Shown here: positions 1-9,960 of the stretch, piece after piece
How positions within the stretch are numbered: position 1 is the first letter of the stretch
How the letters are laid out: the number at the start of each line of letters is the position of its first letter
Source of the DNA: Isotricha intestinalis
Taxonomy: Eukaryota; Ciliophora; Litostomatea; Vestibuliferida; Isotrichidae
DNA: 22,709 nt
Reading direction: 5' to 3'
Assembly (NCBI GenBank): GCA_023807065.1
Contig: JAJJLU010003959.1
Location: 1 to 22,709, forward strand
Notes under the pieces: generated by a model
The model's database searches: none
Seen by the model: only the letters and a program-made list of their open reading frames with translations
Told to the model about the DNA's origin: nothing
Translations under genes and position numbers: made by a program

Positions 1-231
1 AATTATTTATATATCGAATATTTATTTAATTAAATTTAAATAATTTTGAAAAAAATTTTTTTTATATTTTTAAAACTTTTAATAAAAAATATAATAATTA
101 AAAATTTAAATCAAATCTGAGTAAATTATATAACCAAATTAAATCATCAATTTTATTATATTACATAGTAAATTTTGAAAAAAATTTGGTTAAAATAAAT
201 TTAACAAAAGTCAAATTTAAAGTAATAATAA

Positions 232-945
232 AATATAAAAATAGTAACTCAAGCATTAATACCAATATCAAATTGTATAAAATTTGATTCTTTTGACATA
301 AATTATAGCATAGTAAAACCATTAATAAAGCCTTTTACAAGGACATTTTTATTTATAAAAAATAATGACAAATTTATTTCAGAAAAATATTATCAAATTA
401 AAGAAGAAATATTACAATCAGGGATAATTCCTATAAGAAGTTTAATAAATAAAAACTCTTTAAAATATGTAATATTATCCTCTTTAATAATAAAAGGTAA
501 TATTATTACAGTTAATGCAAATCAAAGAAATATTAAATTTAGGAATTGTAAATATTTTAAAAGAAACTTTATGATAAAAGTTCAATAAGAAAAAAACCGC
601 TTATTTTATCAAATATTTAGTCAGGAACTCAAAAACAAATTGAATGATAATTGATAATGGTTCATTTAACTATTGTAAATAATTTTGATTATTTAAAAAA
701 AATTGTTGATTTAGTTGAAATTATTTGTTCTTTTCTTAAAGAAAAAATTCAAAATAATATTATTGTTATTAGAAGCTCTTGGAAATTTATTAGCTTATGG
801 AAAGAAAAATTCTGTTAATGAAGTAAATGAAATTGTTAAAAGAATTGAAAATGGTGAAAATGATTTAAAACAATTACAATTTCATTCTATTGGAATGATA
901 TATGAAAAAGCTCTTTTTATTTTAGAAAAATATTTTGATACATAA
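232..945 (+). pseudogene. Importin-alpha (karyopherin-alpha) ARM-repeat relic
   Basis: I see a decayed gene that still reads as the C-terminal armadillo repeats of importin-alpha, the adaptor that carries NLS cargo with importin-beta. An open stretch from 232 to the TAA at 586-588 contains GNIIT at 496-510. The frame then shifts, and 582-647 reads LSNI, a TAG at 618, then SGTQKQIE, closed by TGA at 645 and TAA at 648; this is the usual 'ALSNI.aG...QI' repeat. After another shift, 715-945 reads LLEALGNLLAYGKKN and later LQFHSIGMIYEKALFILE, which matches the end of the family (ALeNi..G; LQ.H.n..IYeKa..ile.yf). No ATG start is visible. The family call is by motif memory and no search was run. 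At least two frameshifts and stops of all three types make function unlikely. Confidence 0.68.
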
Positions 946-1125
946 CCTTTTTTCAAATGAAATTCTTTTTTAGTGATTTTTAATTTTATTTTTCTTTTTT
1001 ACTTTATTTAATATTTAAATGTAAATTTCAATTACAAATCTAAGAATTTATTAATTGAAACAATATAATATTGTTTAAAAAAAAATAAATTCCATTAATA
1101 AATGGTCCAATAATTAATTTCAATA

Positions 1126-2695
1126 ATGATTAATTTTGATAATTTAGAATCTTCTAAAATATCAGAAATGAATGAATCAAAATTAACTGAAGATGAGCAT
1201 AATAATACTCCATGAATGATAAAATATATTTTTGCAAATATATTAAGTAAAACTCAGTAATTCAAAATTATAAATTAATTCTTAATGAATTGATAAAAAC
1301 AACTAAAAAATTTTATGATAATCGATTTCCAACTAATCAAAATAGTTTAATTAAAGGATTTAATTTTTTCCAAGTTAATAAATTAAATATTGAAAAAATA
1401 TCAGAAAGAACACCTCTTCAAAAAAAATTTAAAAAAATTAAATGGATAAAAACTTTTAATAAAAATTCAAAAAATTTTACAATTTTTTATCAAGATAAAA
1501 TTGATACAGAAGAAATAAAAATAGGAGAATTTAGTAATACAAATTTTATAAGTGTATTAAATGCTTTATTATATTTTCCTTATTTAATAAAAAAGTTATT
1601 TATAACAAAAGAAAAAAAAAATTAAAGTATATTTTCAGTAAAGTAAAGATGGTTTACTTAAAGAAGTAATAATAGATGATTTTTTCCCAGTGAATATATA
1701 ATCAAATGAAATTATATTTTCATCTTCAAAAAATAATTCACTGCGGATTCAAATATTAGAAAAATCTTATGCGAAATTAAATGGTTCATATAATAATATA
1801 GATATAAAAAATATAGAATTAATATTAAGAAATTTTACATATGTACCAGTAATAACAATAGATAATTCAAATGATGATTTAGTTGAACAATTAAATGAAG
1901 AATTATTAAGTGAATTAGGTTTAATTCCTAATTTTGATTATCCTATTTTAATGGTTTATACGTTAAATTCTGATATTTTAATAAATGAGTATCCTATGTT
2001 AGATAATACTCCTTTTAATGATGATAATTATAAAACTGTTATTAAAATTAAAAATTTGTGGAGCACAATTTGAGAGATTGGTGATGCTTCTTCTTTTAGG
2101 AATGAAAACTTAAGAGATAAATTTGGTTATAAAGAAAATGATAATTGCTTTTATATGGATTTAAAAGATTTTAAATGTTATTTTAGTAAAATTAAAATAT
2201 GTAAATTTATGAATGATTATTCTTATAAATCTATTTAATAATATTAAAAACCTAAAAATTATTGTATAGTAACTTGAAAAATTTATGAAATGCATAAAGA
2301 GCCTTTTTGCCAAATTTCAAATAAAATCGATTTCACAATAAGTAGAATAATATTATGTAAATTACATAATCAAAATGGAATAAATAAATAGAATATTTAG
2401 AAAGTAAAATGGATCAAAAAAAAGAAATAATAATAGAAAAAGATTTAAAGGTGAATATTTATTATATTGTGAATTATCAAATATAGAAAATGAGACATCT
2501 TATTTAATATTAATTTATTAAAATGAAGAAGTAGAATTAACAAAAGAACAAAATGATAAATTTCCAAATATATTAGAAAATATATTTATTTCAAGCGCAA
2601 AAATAAAAATGAAGTATTAAATATGGTAATGATGGAGCACCAAATTGTTCAAAATATTCTAACTCTGTTCCTGAAGGTTTTACATATTTATAATG
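1126..2695 (+). pseudogene. Calpain-like cysteine protease relic, active site lost
   Basis: A broken gene with the layout of a calpain (Ca2+-activated papain-fold protease). ATG at 1126 opens a frame with an early TGA. 1290-1625 carries the N-terminal calpain motif FYDNRFPTNQNSL. It also carries GEFSNTNFIS, which aligns with the family's GxxGDCWFLS; the Cys position is Thr (codon 1539-1541). After a shift, 1627-2235 reads DGLLKEVIIDDFFPV and EKSYAKLNGSY, then IKNLW in place of the usual 'LRNPWG'. TAA at 1639 and 1699 and TGA at 2071 interrupt it. No 'GHAY' histidine motif is found. A further shift near 2400 leads to GEYLLYCEL at about 2450, like the C-terminal beta-sandwich of calpain-like proteins. 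The Thr could predate decay, because protists have many catalytically dead calpain-like proteins. Confidence 0.72.
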
Positions 2696-3707
2696 GAATT
2701 AAATTCAAAATAAATAATTTATTTTTCTTTATTTATTTAAAATTTAATAAATATATAAACAAAATATAAAAGAAAAAAAAAGTCTTTCCGTAAATTAGGA
2801 TCGGGGATATTGATTCAATTTAAATTTTCATTCTTCTTGTTTGATTTTCAATTTTTAATTAATTAGTTCTCATTTTTTCCATTTATCATAAAAATATTTT
2901 TATTCTTTTTCAGTAAATTATTTTTGTCTTTTTTGATTAAAAATTTATTTTTTTCAATATTTTTATCAGCTAATTCATATTTCATTCATTAAAGATTATA
3001 TCAAAGAACCACTTTTTTTGTTAAATTATCAATTTCATATTCATATTCTTTTTATTTAAATTATACGGTTTAATTTATTTCTTTTATAAAATATTGATTT
3101 TTCAATTTTTTTTAAAATGAGTATCTAAATTGGATTTCCTTTAAATTTGATATAAAAGCTTAAACATATTCAAAAATAATATAAATTTATTTTATTTATA
3201 TATTTATTATGATTGAATTTTAATCACAACTGTATTGTGACTCAAAAGTTTTCTATTTTTAAAAATTAATTCAAATTTTATTTTTATTTTCCATTTTATT
3301 AACATTATTTTAATATATTATAATTTTTAAATTGTTTATTCATTTTTTCTTTTCACATTATATTTAAAATATAATTTATAAATTAAATGTTAAAATTGAA
3401 ATATTCTTATTTTCAAATAATTTAGTAAATATTTTAAATTTTCAAAAGTATAATTTTCAATCAAAAGAATCACAAACATTATAAAAAACCTTTAAATCAT
3501 AATATTAAATTAATTACATTTTTTTGTAATGCAATAAAACATTTTTTAGAAATGTTTATGAAGATTATTATAAATGAATGAGTTTTTTTGAATATTTTTA
3601 ATCAAAGTAAAATTGATCAAAATTAAAATATATCGGTATTGAAATATATTAAATTTGAAAATTTTTTAGATAAATTCTTAAATAAAAAAAGAAAAAATTA
3701 TAATATT
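2696..3707. other. About 1 kb without an intact gene
   Basis: No intact gene is seen between the calpain relic and the centrin stop codon. The minus strand around 2820-3110 reads as stop-interrupted Lys/Glu-rich sequence (listed separately). A small GC-richer patch lies near 2785-2815. The rest, roughly 3180-3700, is low-complexity A/T sequence. I see no tRNA, snRNA or array. Confidence 0.6.
2820..3110 (-). pseudogene. Possible coiled-coil gene relic
   Basis: On the minus strand this stretch is purine-rich and reads as charged sequence such as EYEYEIDNLTKK, interrupted by many TAA and TGA codons and by apparent shifts. The composition is what a decayed Lys/Glu-rich coiled-coil gene would leave. 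I cannot name a family. Random A/T-rich sequence is the main alternative, so confidence is low. Confidence 0.3.
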
Positions 3708-4223
3708 TTAAGGGAAAGATTTTTTAGTCATAATTTCATAAAATTCATCAAAAGTTAATTCAGTTCCATTAGAAGAGGCTCTTTCTAACATATCTTTTAA
3801 TTCTTCTGCACTCATATTTTCACCTAATTCTTGAGCAATTTTTTTTAGAGAACTTAAAGTAATAGTATCAGAATTAGGGTCATCAATGAATAATTCAAAA
3901 ATTCTATGAATACCTTCTTTACTTTCTTTATCACCTAATTTATTATTAATTGATCCTACAAAATCATCAAAATTAACTCCTCCATTTTTTGCTGCTTCAG
4001 GTGTATCTAAATCTGCAATTAATGTATAGATTGTTGGATTTTTAGTGTCAAACCCTAAAGACTGCATTGCTGCTTTTAATTCCTTAGGATCTATTTTTCC
4101 TGTTCCGTTTGTATCAAAAAGATCAAAGGCTTGTCTTATTTCATCTACTTCATCATTTGATAATCCAGATTTTTCTACTTTTGTTGTTGTTGTTACTGTA
4201 GTTTTTTGAACACGACGTGACAT
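3708..4223 (-). CDS. Centrin (EF-hand cytoskeletal protein)
   Basis: 171-residue protein of the centrin/caltractin family, Ca2+-binding components of basal bodies and, in ciliates, of contractile cortical lattices. The basic, Thr-rich N-terminus ([15 protein letters not shown]) precedes four EF-hand positions, as is usual for centrins. The first loop is canonical (residues 37-48, [12 protein letters not shown], preceded by AFDLF). The second (about 71-84) is expanded and lacks a good loop. The third (about 113-125, [12 protein letters not shown]) and fourth (about 149-161, [11 protein letters not shown]) are degenerate. Probably only site 1 binds Ca2+ tightly, which suggests a divergent structural centrin rather than the highly conserved basal-body type. 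ATG at 4221-4223 is preceded by A/T-rich leader, and the stop is TAA. It is flanked by relics on both sides. Confidence 0.88.
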   Translation of the reverse strand: MSRRVQKTTVTTTTKVEKSGLSNDEVDEIRQAFDLFDTNGTGKIDPKELKAAMQSLGFDTKNPTIYTLIADLDTPEAAKNGGVNFDDFVGSINNKLGDKESKEGIHRIFELFIDDPNSDTITLSSLKKIAQELGENMSAEELKDMLERASSNGTELTFDEFYEIMTKKSFP

Positions 4224-4544
4224 TTTTAAATATTATTTATTTTATTTTGGATTGTATATACTTAATTAATTACGCTTTAATATATTTTTTATTTTTTAAG
4301 ATTAATTGTTTTTTATTCTTTATTTTTTTAATGATTTTTTATATATTTTTATACAAAAACAATTTTTAAAAATGATTAGATTTGTTAAACTTAAAGAAAT
4401 AATACTTTAATAATCTATTGATTTATTTCTTAATTTTTTCTTATTTTAATCTTTCCTCTTCTTTCTTTTTTCTATTTTCTATTTTCTTCGTTTTCTTTAT
4501 AAAGGTTATCAAAATTACTGCTTTTCTTTATAGCAATAATTAAT
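4224..4544. other. Intergenic A/T-rich region 5' of centrin
   Basis: It lies between the centrin start and the end of the Alba-like relic. It presumably contains the centrin promoter and leader, but no specific element is recognisable. A pyrimidine-rich tract lies near 4440-4500. No gene is seen. Confidence 0.5.
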
Positions 4545-4920
4545 CTATTTTTTATTTTGGATTATAGTTTCACTTTTATTATTTTCATAAATAACATATC
4601 CTAATCTAACTAAAGTTTAGCAGTTCTAGCAGCAATTCCTGTTGAATTTGTTGTACCATAAATATTTATTTTATTTGAGGAGATAAGGATTTCTTTTACA
4701 AGATATATTATATTTTTAGCATTATCATGAGGTCATTTTGGAGGATTGGATGAGGAGATGCCTTCATAATAAATCTCAAAAGGCCATGGAGGACAACCAC
4801 CTCTTCTAGGGCACCTATCGCAGATTTTGACGCCCCCAAAATCATTTTATTTATTAGACCAGAAATAACAAGGATTTGGCCAAGCAAAAATGATAGAAAT
4901 AACAACGATCTCACTTAGGC
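4545..4920 (-). pseudogene. Alba-like nucleic-acid-binding protein relic, GC-rich for this window
   Basis: On the minus strand one frame runs from about 4920 through KICDRCPRRGGCPPWPFEI, then ISSSNPPK, a TGA at 4733-4735, PHDNAKNIIYLVKEIL and INIYGTTNSTGIAARTAKL. A single missing base at about 4614-4615 shifts the frame. The next frame continues with LVRLGYVIYENNKSETII to a TAG at 4545-4547. TAA at 4847-4849 is another interruption. The 'I.I.G....ai..A..L' pattern after a helix resembles the Alba fold (small DNA/RNA-binding proteins). The Cys-rich stretch upstream is unexplained. The lesions are two in-frame stops plus one 1-nt deletion in a T run. The deletion could be a sequencing error, but the stops argue for decay. 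The family call is moderate. A 68-codon open frame here on the same strand is a shadow. Confidence 0.45.
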
Positions 4921-5062
4921 TTGCTGAATATTATTTATTTCTGATGATATTTACTTTTGATGTGGGATTGATAATATAAAACATTATTTTTTTGTTAATT
5001 TTATAATTAATTTTAAAATGAATATTTTTTTTAAAGAATCTAACATTTATTTTATTTAATTT

Positions 5063-6019
5063 TTATTTTTTATTAAACATTTTTTCCACTGCATTATCAC
5101 GTAATTCAATAAAACGAGCAGCTTGAGGACTTTTATTTAAAAGAAGATCATAAGCATGAACTACACCTGGTTCACAAAAAAATTCAGTGGGTATTCCAGC
5201 TTGAATTAATTTATTTGCATAATCGAAACATTCATTAACAAACAAATCAAGACCACCAACAATTATAAAAGTATCAGGAAGTCCTTTTAATTCTTCAACA
5301 CTTGCCATTGCAGGAGAGTAATAAAGCATTTCTTTCTCAGGAATTATTTGATCTTTTTTTAAGCTAGTCCATCCTATTTGATTTAATTCTTTCGTCCAAA
5401 TATATTCTCCAGCATATTCATTTTTGTAAATATCATTATTACCTCCAGTTCTGTAATCAAGCATAGGATAAATTAAAACTTGTCCTTTGATAGGAATTTT
5501 ATCATGATCTTTATTATAAAGACCAAGTCTTGCAGTAAGTCCTCCACCTGCGCTTTCTCCCATTATAATAATATTGTTTTTGTCTATATTTAATTTATCT
5601 GCATTATGATAAATATACTTGAGTCCACTATATGCATCGTTTAAATCTGCAGGATATGGTGCTTTTGTTGATAATCTATATTCTATTGAAATGAGTGTGG
5701 CATTATGTTTATTTGCCAAATATTTAAAAGCAATTCCATACATTGCTGCATTGCCCATAATATAACCTCCTCCATGCATATAATAAATAACAGGAGTTTT
5801 TGTATTTTGAATGTTTTTTGGACGATAAATATATAAATCTAATTTATTGTCTTTTTCTACTCCGTCTATAATAATGTGTTCGTCTTTTTCTACATTAGGG
5901 AGGTTTTCTAATAATTGTTTTAAAAATTCTCTTAGATTTGAATTTATCAATTTTTTACTCAATTCATCTATAACTTGTTTACATTCGTTTAAAAGTAAAT
6001 GTCGTGATTTTAAATTCAT
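5063..6019 (-). CDS. Alpha/beta-hydrolase fold esterase (HSL family), bacterial-like
   Basis: 318-residue carboxylester hydrolase of the hormone-sensitive-lipase (alpha/beta hydrolase fold-3) family, a typical full length. The oxyanion-hole motif HGGG is at 82-85. The nucleophile elbow GESAG is at 154-158 with catalytic Ser156. The acid is Asp258 in VGGLDLF, and His288 in VVHAY completes the triad. No signal peptide is seen, so it is probably cytosolic, acting on short acyl esters or acetylated sugars; the substrate is inferred only from the family. The layout resembles bacterial 'acetyl esterase/lipase' proteins, with no introns or Asn/Lys insertions, so horizontal acquisition from bacteria is plausible. 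Its start (ATG 6017-6019) faces a nitroreductase gene across 262 bp. The stop is TAA. Confidence 0.9.
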   Translation of the reverse strand: MNLKSRHLLLNECKQVIDELSKKLINSNLREFLKQLLENLPNVEKDEHIIIDGVEKDNKLDLYIYRPKNIQNTKTPVIYYMHGGGYIMGNAAMYGIAFKYLANKHNATLISIEYRLSTKAPYPADLNDAYSGLKYIYHNADKLNIDKNNIIIMGESAGGGLTARLGLYNKDHDKIPIKGQVLIYPMLDYRTGGNNDIYKNEYAGEYIWTKELNQIGWTSLKKDQIIPEKEMLYYSPAMASVEELKGLPDTFIIVGGLDLFVNECFDYANKLIQAGIPTEFFCEPGVVHAYDLLLNKSPQAARFIELRDNAVEKMFNKK

Positions 6020-6281
6020 AAGGTTTTAATTTTTTTAAAATATTGACGTATATATATATATATATTCCCAAACCCTCATACATTTAATCAATAAAAATTA
6101 ATTTTTTTATGCCCTAATCTTATGAGTCACTTAAAAAAAATAAAATTAATGAATTTAAAAATAATAAATATTATCAAACATAATCAACTTTTTTAAAAAA
6201 ATTATAAATTAAATAACATATATAAAATAACATTTCAATTACATAAAATATAAAATAAAAAAAAAAAAAGATATAAAAAAA
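6020..6281. promoter_or_regulatory. Shared divergent promoter region with a TA repeat
   Basis: This 262-bp gap separates the starts of the divergent esterase and nitroreductase genes, so it must hold both promoters. It contains an alternating TA tract at about 6049-6066 and an A-rich run immediately before the nitroreductase ATG. Co-regulation of the two genes is inference from the geometry. Confidence 0.5.
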
Positions 6282-6938
6282 ATGACTAAAAGTTCCTTAA
6301 TCACACTCCTTATTTTTTTCATCCTTAAAATCACAATATGTATTCCTTTAACCTTTAAAGACAGTGACACAATAAAATTACCAGCTCCAGAAAAAGAAGG
6401 AGGAATGCCATTATACGAAGCATTAAACAAAAGAAAATCATCTCGTGATTTCAATCCATTATTACAAGTAAATTCCAAAATAATATCTCAAGCATTATGG
6501 TCATGTTACGGAATAAATAGAGATAATGGTTTAAGAACAACACCATCAGCAAAAGCTTGGTTCCCTTTAGACACTTATGTCTTTTTAAAAGAAGGAGTTT
6601 TTAAATATAATCCAAAGCCACATACTTTAACTAGAATTTTAACTGGTGATTATAGAAAAATGACTGGAACTCAATCTTTTGTTTCTAAAGCAAGAGTTAA
6701 TTTTGTTTTTATTGCTGATTTTAAAAAAAAATCTCCTATGGATGGTGATGATGCACATAAATTAAGATCAATTTATTTAGATACTGGACATTGTGCTATG
6801 GCTCTTTCTTTGTTTGCTAGTGCTAATAATATGAAAGGTGTTGATAGAGCTATGGTTGAAGCTCAACCTATTTTGGATTTACTTAAATTGAAAAAAGATG
6901 ATTATATTTTTACTTTAGCTTTTAGTTTAGGTTATTAA
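6282..6938 (+). CDS. Secreted or ER-targeted nitroreductase family protein, bacterial-like
   Basis: 218-residue FMN-dependent nitroreductase-fold protein. Residues 1-20 form a hydrophobic signal sequence (LLIFFILKITICI). The mature part begins with KLPAPEKEGGMPLYEAL and the family's R-x-S-x-R motif (RKSSRDF, 51-57), which contacts the FMN phosphate. Then come LWSCYGINR, TTPSAKAW..D.YVF, and the DTGHCAMALSLFASANN helix near 167-183. This pattern, with an N-terminal signal and the 'LP.P...GGMPL.eALn.R.S.R.F' opening, is familiar from secreted nitroreductases of anaerobic gut bacteria, so bacterial origin is likely (inference, no search run). The substrate is unknown; the family reduces nitroaromatics, quinones or flavins. 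It is divergent from the esterase gene and ends in TAA. Confidence 0.88.
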   Translation: MTKSSLITLLIFFILKITICIPLTFKDSDTIKLPAPEKEGGMPLYEALNKRKSSRDFNPLLQVNSKIISQALWSCYGINRDNGLRTTPSAKAWFPLDTYVFLKEGVFKYNPKPHTLTRILTGDYRKMTGTQSFVSKARVNFVFIADFKKKSPMDGDDAHKLRSIYLDTGHCAMALSLFASANNMKGVDRAMVEAQPILDLLKLKKDDYIFTLAFSLGY

Positions 6939-7769
6939 TCTTTTTTTTATATTGATAAAATCATTATCAATTAAAATGTTATTTGTTTAATTTATTTAAT
7001 ATAAAAATTAAATTTGTATTTATTGGTTATATTTGATTAATCAAATAATAATATTTATGTGATTTGTTCGTATTTTTTAAATAGAAATTTTTAATTATAT
7101 TATTATCTCAAAGAGTAAATAATAATATTTTTGTGGAATTATTATTATTTATATTCGAATTTTTCATTTCAAAATGAATACTTTAAGTAATAAAATTATT
7201 ATTCGTTAAATTTACTTAGAAGATTAATTTTTTTTCTTTATGAGAACCTAAAATTCATAATCATTTATTTTTTATTATTAATTTCTATCATATTAATTTT
7301 ATAAATTATTTCCTTAACATTAAAAACAAGTTATTCATTTAAATTAATAAAACTCTAAAATAGGTATTTAAATTTTTTTAAATGACTTAATTTATTTCAA
7401 TCTACATTCATCAAATCACACTTGAATAAGAAACAATATAAACATGTTCGATATTATTCCTTTAAAAAAATAAAAAATCCCTTAAATAATAAAAGGATTT
7501 GAAATCCGCTAAATTCTTAATAAATTATTTCTTTGAGTAAATAGTTATATATGTCATAGTACATTTTTAATATTAATACAATTTCACAATGAAAAAAAAG
7601 AAAAAAAATTAAAAAGAATAAAAGAAATAAGAATAAAAATTAAAAAAATATCAAATCAAATAATAAAACTAACAACATAAATAATAATATTTCATAAATA
7701 AAAAGATAGACAATAAAAAAATTATAAAGTCCCAAAAACATAAAAAAGCCATATTCATAAAATTCTTTT
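6939..7769. other. 831-bp convergent intergenic region, no gene seen
   Basis: It lies between the 3' ends of the nitroreductase and MORN genes. It is uniformly A/T-rich on both strands. A perfect GGATTT-g-AAATCC inverted repeat sits at 7495-7507. I find no conserved protein pieces, tRNA or array. Short open frames at 7640-7939 (-) are fortuitous. Confidence 0.55.
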
Positions 7770-9407
7770 TCATAAATAAAGTAAATACCTTCTTTGTGGT
7801 ATAGTTTCCGAATAATTAATTTCTTCTCTTCTACCATCTTTAAATATTCCACTATCCATTCTACTTGTTCTAGCATTATAATAAATTCCTTGTCCTGTGA
7901 TTTCATCATTATAAAAATTCCCAAAATACTGATGTCCACTTGGCCAAGTATACAAACCGAATTTCAATTTAGAATCTTTCCACTCTCCTTCAAAGACTTG
8001 TTGACTTTCTCCCCATTTCATAATCCCATAATCACCTCTAATACAAGCTTTAAACTCTCCTTGATATAACCTTCCATCTGTATAATCCATTGTCCCAATT
8101 CCTGTAATAACGCCTTTCTGCATTTCTCCTTTATAAACATCTCCATTATTACACTTTAAAATTCCTATACCACTAAAAGTACCTTCTCTAAACTCACCTT
8201 CGTATGTTTGACCATCAGGCCATTTAATTTGACAGTAACCTTCTAATTTATCTTTCTTCCATTCACCTGAATAAATTCTTCCTGTTTGAGTTGTTAAGGT
8301 TCCATAACCTTCATTTAAACCGTCTTTAAATTCTCCTATATATGTATTCCCTGACATATTAACATTTTTACCGAAACCATCTTTGAAAAAATCATTTTTA
8401 AAATAACCATAATAACGACTTCCTCCTAATAAAAATAAAAAACCTCTTCCATAAGCTAAACCGTTTTGCTTGTTTATTTCTCCGTAATAAATACTACGAT
8501 TTGTTTTAAATACTTCTTTTATTTCTACTTCAATTTTACCATCTTCATAAGGAGGAATTTTAAATAACATTTCTTCCATTTCTTTCTTATGTTTTTGTAA
8601 TGTTTTATATAATTTATTTATAAAGTAATTTCCACATATAATAACATGATTTTTCAAATAAGAAGTAAAACGTTCTTTATCTATGTTTTCAAAGTCTAAT
8701 TTATATTTTGTTTTATTAAAATCAGAGTTTTGTCTTAAGTTATTTATTATTATAGGGTTTTTATTTGGAAATTTTTCGAAAGTATTTATTATTATTCTTA
8801 TTAATGATAATAATATTGTATTTTTATATATACAATAAGAAGCAAGTGAATGCATATCAGCTTTTTCATTTTCTGTTTTCATATTAGTTATTAATAAATT
8901 CTCTAATTGAGGCAAATAATTTAATACTGCATCTTCTATTTCTTTATAATTGTTTTTTATTTTATTTAATTCTTTTTCATCCATTAATATTCCTTCTGTA
9001 AATATTAATTTTTTCGGATGCTTTTTATGCTGTTTAATACAAAGAGAACAAAAACTATCATGACATAAATTACAATAACCAATTAAAGATTGAGTTTGAT
9101 GTTTATAACAAATATGAAAAGTAATATTATGATTAATGTCTCTATTAACATAAAAATTTCGATTAAATATTCCAATGTTTTTATTATTTCTAAAAATAAT
9201 TTCTTTTTCTTTATATTTAAAGGCTTTTGAATCTGAAGGTAATTCATCAGTGAATAAAGCAAGAAAAGTTACTGCATCATAATATCTGTTTCCACATTTA
9301 CAAATGGTTTTAATATAAGCTTTAGATTCTCTAACATTAATTTTTATTTCTGGTATTTGTTGACATTTGGTACATATTGTAATTCTTTTATCAATTTCAT
9401 TAAACAT
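7770..9407 (-). CDS. B-box zinc finger and MORN-repeat protein
   Basis: 545-residue protein. An N-terminal CxxC...CxCG element (C12, C15, C36, C38) may be a zinc ribbon. A B-box-like finger follows at about 100-130 (C100, H103, C112, C115, C120, C123, H127, H130: YCNLCHDSFCSLCIKQHKKH). A helical linker covers about 140-300. About nine MORN repeats span about 308-525, each of the form YxGEFKDGxxxGxGxxxxxxG. MORN arrays bind membranes or build cortical and cytoskeletal scaffolds, so a cortical scaffold role is plausible. B-box plus MORN is a protist-type combination. It is the only intact gene here ending in TGA (7770-7772). If that were read through, 15 more residues, mostly hydrophobic apart from Lys-Arg next to the first TGA and with a second TGA codon among them, would precede TAA at 7722. 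The ATG is at 9405-9407. Confidence 0.88.
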   Translation of the reverse strand: MFNEIDKRITICTKCQQIPEIKINVRESKAYIKTICKCGNRYYDAVTFLALFTDELPSDSKAFKYKEKEIIFRNNKNIGIFNRNFYVNRDINHNITFHICYKHQTQSLIGYCNLCHDSFCSLCIKQHKKHPKKLIFTEGILMDEKELNKIKNNYKEIEDAVLNYLPQLENLLITNMKTENEKADMHSLASYCIYKNTILLSLIRIIINTFEKFPNKNPIIINNLRQNSDFNKTKYKLDFENIDKERFTSYLKNHVIICGNYFINKLYKTLQKHKKEMEEMLFKIPPYEDGKIEVEIKEVFKTNRSIYYGEINKQNGLAYGRGFLFLLGGSRYYGYFKNDFFKDGFGKNVNMSGNTYIGEFKDGLNEGYGTLTTQTGRIYSGEWKKDKLEGYCQIKWPDGQTYEGEFREGTFSGIGILKCNNGDVYKGEMQKGVITGIGTMDYTDGRLYQGEFKACIRGDYGIMKWGESQQVFEGEWKDSKLKFGLYTWPSGHQYFGNFYNDEITGQGIYYNARTSRMDSGIFKDGRREEINYSETIPQRRYLLYL

Positions 9408-9960
9408 TTATAATATAAATTAAATGAAATTTAATTAATTAATTTTAAATTAGAGAGAATCATTCTAATAAAAAACTTAATTTCTATAATATTTTTGTGG
9501 AAAATATAAATGTAAAAAAATCTTTAGATTTTAAAGAGAAAATTATCTTTATATTCATTCAGAATAAAAAAATGTAATTCAAATATGAAAAAACTTCTCA
9601 TTCAAAATATATTCGATTCTCCAATTAAGAAAAAAATACTTAAAACTATATACAAAAAATTTTTCTCATTCTCATAGAAATTCAAATTTTCATCTTAGAA
9701 GAATTTCCTCATTTATCAAATAAAGAGATATAATCTCATTGTTTTGAAAGAAATAAAAATGTAATTCAGATTTTATAAAAAAATTAATATTTTAAGAAAT
9801 GATGGAATAATTTCATTTTCATCAGATTTAAAGACTAGAGAATCATCAAAATAATAACTGTAGGAAATTCAATAAACAAAAATTTAAAAAATAACAATTT
9901 CATAAATAAAAATGTAAGAAAATGGAATGTAAATTAAGGAAAAGAAGTATATTATTATGA
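9408..9960. other. Upstream region of the MORN gene with weak relic traces
   Basis: This 553-bp region contains the presumed MORN promoter at its left end. From about 9780 the + strand reads as stop-interrupted coding-like sequence, for example RNDGIISFSSDLKTRESSK and, near 9936-9970, GKEVYYYEIII. It may be the front of the relic at 9961-10479, separated by shifts. No intact gene is seen. Confidence 0.4.

Noticed and set aside
4833..4840. Single CCCCAAAA unit resembling a ciliate telomere repeat
   Set aside because: There is only one unit, inside coding-like text of the Alba-like relic; no tandem array exists in the window.
4708..4914. 68-codon minus-strand open frame with a hydrophobic N-terminus
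   Set aside because: It overlaps the Alba-like relic in a different frame on the same strand, and the relic frame has the family-like text. This frame is a shadow.
7490..7512. tRNA-Ser-like anticodon arm (AAGGATTTGAAATCC)
   Set aside because: No acceptor stem, D arm or T arm with a GGTTCRA-type box could be found around it; it is a simple inverted repeat.
7640..7939. 99-codon minus-strand frame and the 91-codon plus-strand frame at 7794-8069
   Set aside because: Both overlap the end of the MORN gene in other frames and have no domain character.
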